DNA from: Planctomycetaceae bacterium
GTDB lineage: Bacteria > Planctomycetota > Phycisphaerae > Sedimentisphaerales > UBA12454
Reading direction: 5' to 3'
Length of the DNA stretch: 64,000 nucleotides
NCBI GenBank assembly: GCA_021371795.1
Contig: JAJFVK010000008.1
Location: forward strand, 124,001-188,000
Shown: one piece after another, positions 33,127-40,179 of the stretch
Layout: each line of letters begins with the position of its first letter
Numbering within the stretch: the first letter of the stretch is position 1
Position numbers and translations under genes: made by a program
The notes under the pieces: model-generated
The model's input: the letters and a program-made list of their open reading frames with translations, nothing else
What the model was told of the DNA's origin: nothing
Databases searched by the model: none

Positions 33127-33693
33127 ATGTTAAAAACAAAACAGTCTGGTATGACGTTAATCGAGATAATGGTCTCGGTGCTGATAGTCGCTATTCTCGC
33201 GGCCGGTCTGTTTTCCGTCAGCGGCTACATCGATACGCAGATGAAGATTAAAAGTACCGAATCGACGATTCATCTTCTCGTTGCCGCTGTTGAACAGTAT
33301 CATGATTTTTACAAGGCATTCCCGGATGTAAATTCGACATCTTACGTGGGTGAATACCCAAATGGTAAATATGATAAGGATGCAAATGGTGTCAAAGATG
33401 CGAATTATATTGAAAAACTGTACTATAAATTAACGCTTGCTCCTGACGCCAAAAAGATTCTCGACCAGATAAACAGAAAGTATGTTAAGGATTCTGATAA
33501 AGATTCCGGAGGCAAACCCGCACCGGATAAAAATCCTGAAATCGTTGACGCATGGGGTAGAAGTTTAAGATATATATATGAAAAGAAAATAAATGCCAAT
33601 TTTCCGGAAATTATTTCCGCCGGTCCGGATAAAGATTTTGGCGATGGTGATGCCAAAAAAGCAGAAGACAATATCAGCAGTAAAAAACTTTAA
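33127..33693 (+). CDS. Pseudopilin-like prepilin 3 (GspG-like)
   Basis: A 188-residue protein with signal QSGMTLIEIMVSVLIVAIL (cleavage G/M, E5 present). The soluble part contains AVEQYHDFYKAFPD and, near the end, DAWGRSLRYIYEKK and ISAGPDKDFGDGD, close to the GspG arrangement (conserved DxWG and SxGPDG-type calcium site). It is the closest match to the GspG major pseudopilin here and the shortest of the group. The start lacks a good ribosome binding site. Confidence 0.87.
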   Translation: MLKTKQSGMTLIEIMVSVLIVAILAAGLFSVSGYIDTQMKIKSTESTIHLLVAAVEQYHDFYKAFPDVNSTSYVGEYPNGKYDKDANGVKDANYIEKLYYKLTLAPDAKKILDQINRKYVKDSDKDSGGKPAPDKNPEIVDAWGRSLRYIYEKKINANFPEIISAGPDKDFGDGDAKKAEDNISSKKL

Positions 33694-33697
33694 AATA

Positions 33698-33794
33698 GTG
33701 AAGCGTATCTTGTGAAGAGTATCTCGAATTTGCTTCACGCTTCACGAAATACGAGATACAAATAAATAGTGTTTATTCGTGTTAATTCGTGGTT
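33698..33794. repeat. GTGAAGC inverted heptad module E plus decamer tail
   Basis: Heptads GTGAAGC, GTATCTT, GTGAAGA, GTATCTC on the left; complementary GCTTCAC, GCTTCAC and GAGATAC on the right (to 33760). A tail of TTTATTCGTG and TTAATTCGTG decamers (33771-33790) runs into the next gene's start. Its main part is close to the reverse complement of module G. Confidence 0.8.
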
Positions 33795-34568
33795 AATAAA
33801 AGAAAACATAACGCTTTTTCTCTTGTGGAGCTTCTGGTAGTTCTGGGGATTATCGCTGCGCTGGCTGCGATTGCTATCCCTGCGATAAAGGCGATGCAGA
33901 AGTCTTATGATTCCACAGGCGCCGATGGTATGATTAGCACTGCTCTTTCGACCGCAAGAACGATTGCCATCAGCAAGCAGAAATACGTCGGTGTCAGATT
34001 TCAGAAAGCTTATGATGTGAACAACGTGATTGATGCAGACCAATATATGATTTTTATTATCAATGATGAGGATATGGGAACTCTTACTGACGCATTTCGA
34101 GCGGTTGAAGGTTATAAACCGATGAAACTGCCGGCAAATAGCGGTATAATGGATTTGAAAGTTGGAAATACCGGTGTTGATATAAAGGCAGATGGGATGA
34201 TAAATACTAACGATGCGTTGACGGACACAACGACCTTTTCGATAGTTTTTTCGCCTGCCGGAAAAGTTGCCGTGCACGATGTCCAAACTCGCAATAAAGA
34301 TGGCGAAACTGATACAAGCGATTCAAGTAAAGATGAAATTTTCAATACTAAAAATAATGCCGAGGCTGGTAAAGCTTTATTTATGCAGGATTATACGGCA
34401 AGAATCGATGGTCTTGGCAAAGAACAAAGCCGAAAAACTTTTATTATATATGATCGTGAAAAATTCAAAAAGATTGATGCTGATAAACGGTATGAGGATT
34501 ATTTAAAAAATTTAAGCTTAAAGCCTTGTACTCTTAATCCTTATACCGGAGCGATAGTCCGAAATTGA
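33789..34568 (+). CDS. Pseudopilin-like prepilin 4 (GspH-like)
   Basis: A 259-residue prepilin-type protein with the helix AFSLVELLVVLGIIAALAAI. The residue before the cleavage site appears to be alanine (HNA/FSLVE) where glycine is usual. The start is taken as GTG 33789, lying inside the decamer repeat GTTAATTCGTGG; no ribosome binding site is visible. The soluble part has the long strand-rich form of GspH/FimT minor pseudopilins. The stop codon falls within the following heptad array. Confidence 0.82.
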   Translation: MVNKRKHNAFSLVELLVVLGIIAALAAIAIPAIKAMQKSYDSTGADGMISTALSTARTIAISKQKYVGVRFQKAYDVNNVIDADQYMIFIINDEDMGTLTDAFRAVEGYKPMKLPANSGIMDLKVGNTGVDIKADGMINTNDALTDTTTFSIVFSPAGKVAVHDVQTRNKDGETDTSDSSKDEIFNTKNNAEAGKALFMQDYTARIDGLGKEQSRKTFIIYDREKFKKIDADKRYEDYLKNLSLKPCTLNPYTGAIVRN

Positions 34569-34650
34569 AGATTGAATAATGAAGATTGAAATTTTAAAAA
34601 TTCTGAACCATCCTCAAATCTTCATTCTTCTATCTTCCTTCTTCAATTTA
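34566..34650. repeat. ATTGAAG heptad module F
   Basis: Heptads ATTGAAG, ATTGAAT, AATGAAG, ATTGAAA on the left; complementary CTTCATT, CTTCTAT, CTTCCTT, CTTCAAT on the right, without the GC-rich centre seen in B-D. The stop TGA of the preceding gene (34566-34568) is part of the first unit. Confidence 0.78.
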
Positions 34651-34670
34651 TTATATGGCTGTATTTTAAA

Positions 34671-35450
34671 ATGAAATCAAAACTGAAAAATAACGGATTT
34701 TCATTAACCGAAGTCTTGATGGCAGCGGGGATTTTGTCTGTCGGCATAATGCTTGTCGCCACGATGTTTCCGGTCGCGATTTATCTTACGACTGTCGCTT
34801 CTGAAAAGACGATGGCCTCGATTGTCGCCGATGAAGCCTTCGCCAAGATGCGGCTCTACGGCATCGAGGATATGAATCAAACAAAGATAGATGATCTAAC
34901 GAAGACATTCGGCTCGTACTGGAAAGATATGAACGATGTAATCGATTTCGATGAATACATGTATCCGTCTTCCGAGGGTAATTGGCAGTATTGTTGGGTT
35001 CCGTTATACAAAAAACTAAACTCCGACCCCTGCGATATGCAGTATTTGGTCAAACTGTACATTGCCCGCAGAACAAATCCGAACCAGACATTCTTCAGGG
35101 ATGGTACGCTTACGAGCACTTCTCAAAGGCCGACTCCTATACGTATTGGTGTTGGCTATATTTACCCAAACAAGTTGAAGATACAATGGGACAATGGGGG
35201 TATTGAAAAATGTATTAATCCTCCGCCTTCGACGGCGATTGTTGACGATGCTTCGGGAAGAATATTCCGCGTTGTCAGCAGGGATGCGAAAGATGCAAAT
35301 ACTGTTATACTCGACAGAAGTTGGGACAGCGATATAGGCGTTCCTAATAATGTTTGGGTTTTGCCTGCCGCTGTGATCAACAAGGAACCGTCCGGAAAAA
35401 ATCCAGACATTGAAATTTACCAGAGAATCATAGACTTCAGGAAAAAATAA
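34671..35450 (+). CDS. Pseudopilin-like prepilin 5 (PilV/GspI-like)
   Basis: A 259-residue protein starting MKSKLKNNGFSLTEVLMAAG (cleavage G/F, E5 present) with a methionine-rich helix (GIMLVATMFPVAIYL), the pattern of PilV/GspI minor pseudopilins. The soluble domain is rich in beta-strand-type sequence and ends with a helix-like tail. GspI-type proteins form the pseudopilus tip with GspJ and GspK, which are encoded next. No ribosome binding site is visible in the A/T-rich stretch before ATG. Confidence 0.84.
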   Translation: MKSKLKNNGFSLTEVLMAAGILSVGIMLVATMFPVAIYLTTVASEKTMASIVADEAFAKMRLYGIEDMNQTKIDDLTKTFGSYWKDMNDVIDFDEYMYPSSEGNWQYCWVPLYKKLNSDPCDMQYLVKLYIARRTNPNQTFFRDGTLTSTSQRPTPIRIGVGYIYPNKLKIQWDNGGIEKCINPPPSTAIVDDASGRIFRVVSRDAKDANTVILDRSWDSDIGVPNNVWVLPAAVINKEPSGKNPDIEIYQRIIDFRKK

Positions 35451-35451
35451 A

Positions 35452-35552
35452 GTGAAGCGTATTTCGTGAAGCGTGAAGCGAATTCGAGATACTCTTCACG
35501 AGATACAAGTAAATAGAAATAATTAGTGTTTATTCGTGTTAATTAGTGGTTA
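35452..35552. repeat. GTGAAGC module G (inverted relative of E) plus decamer tail
   Basis: Contains GTGAAGCGTATTTCGTGAAG (from 35452) then GAATTCGAGATAC and CTTCACGAGATAC. This matches the reverse complement of module E with few changes, while the TTTATTCGTG/TTAATTAGTG decamer tail (35529-35549) is in the same orientation as in E. Confidence 0.8.
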
Positions 35553-35557
35553 ATTAA

Positions 35558-36361
35558 ATGAAAAAAGGATTTACATTAACAGAACTGCTTGTTGCGGTTG
35601 GTTTGCTCGTGGCTGTGCTTGCCGCTTCGACGATGATTTTTCATTACGCGATTGAAGCGCAGCGAACCGCTATGGCGACCGCCGAGATTATGCGAACGCT
35701 CCGCGCCGTTACTGACCAGCTCAACATCAACCTCGCCGGCCTGCGGAAAGACGGCTATCTTATTTTGTACTCCAATACAATACCTTCCGACGGGAATCAC
35801 TGCGACGCTCTGTATTTCTTCAGCGATGGCGATTTCCAATCGACAGCGGATGACAAAGTGCGTTCTAACATTGCCCGTATTTACTTCGGCGGCGCGAAAA
35901 ATGATGTGAATAATCTCCTGCTCGATATGAAGCTTTTAGTGCCGAGTAAATTGATGGATGCTAATGATTGGTCGAGTAAAAGCTTTGTAGAATGTCAGCA
36001 AAATATTTCTACTTTTGAAGACCCAAACGACAAACTAAATTACTCTGGCAGCAGACCGGAATTTGACGCTAATCATCCGGACAATCTTTTAGCACAGGGT
36101 GTCAGCAATCTAAAAATTACCTGGACGTATGACAGTAGTAAATGGCATACCGCCTCTGGCGTACGAAAAATAGAATGGTACGGACTGCTTCCTAATTATG
36201 GCGATTCTTCTTTTGAGTCAGCCGGATACAGAGCCGTATGGACGCCGTCGAATCCGGATAAATGGCCGGCCGCGTTACGCTTTGAATTTACGATTTCTGA
36301 TTCGAGAAAAATCATAAAAGATGGCAAAAGATTTGAGCATATAGTTTATATTGGACAATAG
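35558..36361 (+). CDS. Pseudopilin-like prepilin 6 (PilW/GspJ-like)
   Basis: A 267-residue prepilin: MKKGFTLTELLVAVGLLVAV (cleavage G/F, E5 present) then AASTMIFHYAIEAQRT, the usual GspJ/PilW N-terminus. The soluble domain contains LYFFSDGDFQS and ends LRFEFTISDSRK, typical of GspJ-type proteins. It sits between the GspI-like and GspK-like genes, the normal order for the tip complex. The stop TAG is part of the next spacer's heptad array. Confidence 0.85.
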   Translation: MKKGFTLTELLVAVGLLVAVLAASTMIFHYAIEAQRTAMATAEIMRTLRAVTDQLNINLAGLRKDGYLILYSNTIPSDGNHCDALYFFSDGDFQSTADDKVRSNIARIYFGGAKNDVNNLLLDMKLLVPSKLMDANDWSSKSFVECQQNISTFEDPNDKLNYSGSRPEFDANHPDNLLAQGVSNLKITWTYDSSKWHTASGVRKIEWYGLLPNYGDSSFESAGYRAVWTPSNPDKWPAALRFEFTISDSRKIIKDGKRFEHIVYIGQ

Positions 36362-36390
36362 GGTATAGGGGACAGGGAATAGGGTATAGT
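36357..36390. repeat. GGTATAG heptad array (module H)
   Basis: Units CAATAGG, GTATAGG, GGACAGG, GAATAGG, GTATAGT in exact 7-bp phase fill the whole spacer between the GspJ-like and GspK-like genes. The first unit supplies the upstream TAG stop. Confidence 0.8.
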
Positions 36391-36391
36391 T

Positions 36392-38959
36392 ATGGAAAAA
36401 AATAAAAAACAGGGTTCGGCTCTTATCATGACAATCGTGCTGACGGTTTTGCTCGCGTCTGTCGCGGTTATGTTCGTTGCCATTGCAAGAATGGACAAAG
36501 CCTCGACAAGCAATATCTTCGACAGCAAAATGCTCGACACCGCCGCGCAGTCGGTTATCGAAATAATCAATAAGGAACTTGTTTACGATACCCCCGGCGT
36601 TGCCAAGCAGAATCCTCATATTTATGAGGCAAATTCTCCGCAGTATTTCGATTACAAAGATTATCCAGACCCCTGCGACGCGTGGCTGGCAAGCAGCGAA
36701 CCGTATTGCGATTCCAATGATTTGTCAGACAAGAACGCGTACAAATGGCGGCAAATCAGCGATGTTACCGGCTATTTGGCTCGCCATAATTTCCAGACGA
36801 GAAACATAAATGTTAAACCTGTCGGCTTGAGCACACTGGATGTAGTCAAAGAATACCCCATTTTCGGAATGGACCCCAACGGCCATTTTCTCAAAGATGA
36901 TTCTCCAACAAACATAGCAGTAAATGGCGTTTCTGCCGATGCTGATGGCGATGGCATTGCCGATGCGAAATGGTTTGAGATTTCAAATCTTCGCACTCCG
37001 ACCGGCAGAGTCTTCGCCGCCGTGAGAATCATAGACAATGGCGCAATGGCAAATGTCAACACCGCATACAAATTAGACCCAAATGTTACCGACGCAAACA
37101 AAATCGATGGCTCATCGCAGATGCACATTAATCTCGCTGGCCTGCTGAAAAGCGGTGATGATATTGATGTTATGCACACAGCACGTTGCGGCAGCCGCCC
37201 AACAAATAATGACACGGATTTCCAAAACGATGTTGTCTGCGATTTTAATAATTTACCGCTAAGCGGATATTTGCCTTTCGATTCATCAGACGAACTCGAA
37301 CTTCGCTATCGTTTCTGTATCAACAGCAAATTTAAAAGCAGATTTGAAGTTGAATGTAACCAAACAACTAATGCCGCGATTGACAAGGGCAAACTGTATA
37401 ACGCATCCAGCGAATTGGGGCTTGAGGATTGGACAATAAGAGTTACAGATTATATGGACCCCAACGCCGACCGCAGACATTTGCTCACGACGTATAATTG
37501 CGACAGGCTCATCGACCCCAACGGCAATAAAATGCTGAACATCAACGAAGCGAGTGCGATGTCGCTTTATAAATTATTCAAAACCTGTATGGATTCCAAT
37601 TATGCCGGCCAGATTGCCGTGGACATTATTGATTCCCGCGATGCCGATTCAGACGTCAACGTTCTTACCGTCAATGGGCACACTTTCTACGGCTTCGAAA
37701 AGCCCTGTATTTACATCTCCGAAATTGCATACAAACAGGTTAAAAAAGCACCTCTGCCGCCTACATATCCCAAGGTGTATCAATCTTACGCTATTGAGCT
37801 TTACAGGCCTTATGGCACTGATATGAACGATACTTGGTATATATATGTTGAAGGTGAACCAAATGGCATTGAAATAAAATGGCTGGGTTCGAGTGAATAT
37901 CACGCTATAAGAATGAACAACTCATCTGCTGATATTAGTTATGACTCTGGCACTTCTTTGCAGAATATTAAGTACGACCCGCCGTTCTTTTCAAATAACA
38001 AGAAAATCTTCCTTATGCGTGAAATAAAAGGCAAGAGGTTGCTTGTTGATTTTAAAAAGGTTCCCGTCGGTTTTATACCTGATTCTAATAATACCAGTAA
38101 TCTTACCACATCTCTTGAACGAGACATTACAAAGTCAAAATGTATCAGGCGTATATGGCAAACCACTTTGGATAACGATGACAAACATACTCTCGGCAAG
38201 GCGAATGAATTTTTCAGCACCGACCCAAACAGCGTTCAGGCGTATCCTGCCGATAAACCTTTTACCAGTGTCGGCGAAATCGGAATGATTTTGCGGGAAG
38301 CTCCTTATTCTGTTTTTGATGTGAATAATCCGACTATACCGACCGGCATACTTGGGCTTAATACTACTCCTGTCAATTTGATTAAAGATTGGGCAGTTAA
38401 GGTTGATATTGCCGATGCGAATTTGTCTCCGATATTCAATTACCTTACAGCCGTTGACACTCGCCGAACGAATGAAACTCGCGTAAAGGGAAGAATAAAC
38501 ATTAACACCGCGCCGTTCAGCGTAATCGCGCAACTGCCGTGGGTTTCGCAAAGACCCGGCAGTTCCGCTGATGTAAATCTTGCGCAAGCAATCGTTGCAT
38601 ATAGAGACAGCAAAGACGTGAATGGTTTTAAGAATATTGGCCAACTGATGCAAGTTCCCGGCATAACTCATTATGCATCAGATACCAACGATTTGAAAGG
38701 TTTCCCAGACCTGACAACCGACAGCCCGACGACTGGCGACGGTGCGGAAAATGATTACGAAGAGCGTGATGTGATTTTCGCGCGAATCAGCAACCTCGCG
38801 ACCGTCCGCAGCGATATTTTCACTGCGTATATTTTGGTTCGCGTCGGAACTGACGGCCCGCAAAAGAGATACATCGCGATTTTGGATAGAAGCGAGGTTA
38901 AGAAACCGACCGACAAGGTAAAAATCCGCGCATTCCAATACGTTCCCGACGCAAGATAA
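36392..38959 (+). CDS. Large GspK-like tip pseudopilin
   Basis: An 855-residue protein, far longer than usual GspK (about 320). The N-terminus KKQGSALIMTIVLTVLLAS has the prepilin-like cleavage site and helix without glutamate 5, as is typical of GspK. An inserted region includes DADGDGIADAKWFE, a calcium-binding-like motif. The C-terminal third has the helix-hairpin-helix-type pair around GRININTAPFSVIAQLPWV and LAQAIVAYRDSKD, typical of GspK. It would cap the pseudopilus. A hairpin terminator follows 13 bases after the stop, so the operon likely ends here. Confidence 0.83.
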   Translation: MEKNKKQGSALIMTIVLTVLLASVAVMFVAIARMDKASTSNIFDSKMLDTAAQSVIEIINKELVYDTPGVAKQNPHIYEANSPQYFDYKDYPDPCDAWLASSEPYCDSNDLSDKNAYKWRQISDVTGYLARHNFQTRNINVKPVGLSTLDVVKEYPIFGMDPNGHFLKDDSPTNIAVNGVSADADGDGIADAKWFEISNLRTPTGRVFAAVRIIDNGAMANVNTAYKLDPNVTDANKIDGSSQMHINLAGLLKSGDDIDVMHTARCGSRPTNNDTDFQNDVVCDFNNLPLSGYLPFDSSDELELRYRFCINSKFKSRFEVECNQTTNAAIDKGKLYNASSELGLEDWTIRVTDYMDPNADRRHLLTTYNCDRLIDPNGNKMLNINEASAMSLYKLFKTCMDSNYAGQIAVDIIDSRDADSDVNVLTVNGHTFYGFEKPCIYISEIAYKQVKKAPLPPTYPKVYQSYAIELYRPYGTDMNDTWYIYVEGEPNGIEIKWLGSSEYHAIRMNNSSADISYDSGTSLQNIKYDPPFFSNNKKIFLMREIKGKRLLVDFKKVPVGFIPDSNNTSNLTTSLERDITKSKCIRRIWQTTLDNDDKHTLGKANEFFSTDPNSVQAYPADKPFTSVGEIGMILREAPYSVFDVNNPTIPTGILGLNTTPVNLIKDWAVKVDIADANLSPIFNYLTAVDTRRTNETRVKGRININTAPFSVIAQLPWVSQRPGSSADVNLAQAIVAYRDSKDVNGFKNIGQLMQVPGITHYASDTNDLKGFPDLTTDSPTTGDGAENDYEERDVIFARISNLATVRSDIFTAYILVRVGTDGPQKRYIAILDRSEVKKPTDKVKIRAFQYVPDAR

Positions 38960-38972
38960 GTTAAAAATGTAG

Positions 38973-38999
38973 GGGCGAACCTGTGTGTTCGCCCTTTTT
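38973..38999 (+). terminator. Rho-independent terminator after GspK-like gene
   Basis: Stem GGGCGAAC (38973-38980), loop CTGTGT, stem GTTCGCCC (38987-38994), then TTTTT. The sequence (TGTAGGGGCGAAC...GTTCGCCC) also belongs to a dispersed repeat type seen in many genomes. Confidence 0.8.
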
Positions 39000-39366
39000 C
39001 ATTCTCGCAACAGCGTAATCCACGATGAAAAATGAGGTTTTTGCGAGGATTTCAACGGTTTTACGCCTGAAATTTTTAACAAATTGACGATTTATACCAA
39101 CGGCATTAAAAAATTACGTTCGTACTTCGCGGCTTAGCGAAGCTGGCGTAATGACTTATGAACCGTTCAACGCGATATTAAAAAATACCTGTGGTATTAT
39201 TTACTTGCAATTTGTAGTTTAGTGTGTATAAATAGTCGCATAACTCTTTGTGATGTTAATAAAGTACAGCAATTTCAGGAAGTATTATTTCACCTCTTAA
39301 TAGTAATTTCCCTAAAAGTTAACAAGAGGTAAGTTGTTTTTAGTAAATGAGTTAAGGAGTACAAAA
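39000..39366 (+). promoter_or_regulatory. cspA-type promoter and long structured leader
   Basis: A nested hairpin lies at 39113-39152 (ATTACG/CGTAAT around CTTCGC/GCGAAG). The promoter candidate is TTGCAA (39205-39210), 16-base spacer, TATAAA (39227-39232). The transcript leader would be about 125 bases, as in many cold-shock genes, and contains a possible stem ACCTCTT (39292-39298) / AAGAGGT (39324-39330). Confidence 0.6.
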
Positions 39367-39570
39367 GTGAGTACAGGTAAAGTAAAATGGTTCAATTTAA
39401 GTAAAGGTTATGGTTTTATCACTCCTGATGGCGGCGGCGACGATTTGTTCGTTCACCATTCAGAAATTAAGACCCAGGGTCGCGCTAATCTTAGCGAAGG
39501 CCAGTCTGTCACATTTGAAGTCGGCGAGGGCAAAAAAGGCCCATGTGCTACAAATGTAGTACCTGCTTAA
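39367..39570 (+). CDS. Cold-shock domain protein (CspA family)
   Basis: A 67-residue single cold-shock domain. RNP1-like KGYGFI and RNP2-like LFVHHSEI are intact, with the standard start [16 protein letters not shown]. These small proteins bind single-stranded RNA and DNA and melt mRNA structure. The start is GTG 39367 because AAGGAG lies at 39354-39359; the frame continues upstream but those residues do not belong to the fold. It has its own promoter, long leader and perfect terminator, so it is monocistronic. Confidence 0.95.
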   Translation: MSTGKVKWFNLSKGYGFITPDGGGDDLFVHHSEIKTQGRANLSEGQSVTFEVGEGKKGPCATNVVPA

Positions 39571-39594
39571 TGTTACGACTCATTATGACAAATG

Positions 39595-39623
39595 AAAGGC
39601 TCTGATTTTTCAGAGCCTTTTTT
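39595..39623 (+). terminator. Rho-independent terminator of the cold-shock gene
   Basis: Perfect 11-bp stem AAAGGCTCTGA / TCAGAGCCTTT (39595-39605, 39610-39620), 4-base loop, followed by more T residues. Confidence 0.92.
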
Positions 39624-40179
39624 ATTTATACCCATCTTTTATCACAAATCCACCGCCTTACCAATTTACTAAAAAACCAAGTGTCGAAAAGAGTAAATTA
39701 CTGTCCCGCAGGGGGATCTCCATTAAAATTACTGCAAGTTTTTTGTAATTTCGCGCAACTAAATTTACACTCGCTGTAAATTCGCGCAAGAAACACTACT
39801 TTTCATCACTGTTGACGCTGATTCCGCTGATTTTTTTATGACTTTTTTTAAATTCCCGCAATTTTTTTGGATTTTGAAGATGTTTTGGAAAAATTCGCGC
39901 AATTTTCGGAGGGGGGTGTTTTGAAAACTTGCGCCGAACTTGCCCTTTTTTTAACCACGAATTTTCACGAAACGACACAAATTTTTAGACGCGGATCCGC
40001 CGTCGTTAAAACTTTTGCGGACAAGTTTCAAGGATTTATTGATTTAAAATAGATAGTTGATAAAATTGGAGACGGTTTTTTTTGTTTACCACGAAGGCAT
40101 GAAGATTTTTAAAGAATTTGATATATTAAAAGTTTTTGATAGTATAAATAAGTAAGTTTTGATAAATGGAAAAAGAAGA
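39624..40179. other. 556-bp AT-rich spacer with GCGCAA words
   Basis: No gene is supported. TTCGCGC/GCGCAA-type words recur between 39745 and 39930. The 17 bases at 39745-39761 (GTAATTTCGCGCAACTA) are identical to 10464-10480. The end of the spacer (40060-40100) is A/T-rich and holds word-like fragments such as ACCACGAAGGCATGAAG. Confidence 0.65.
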
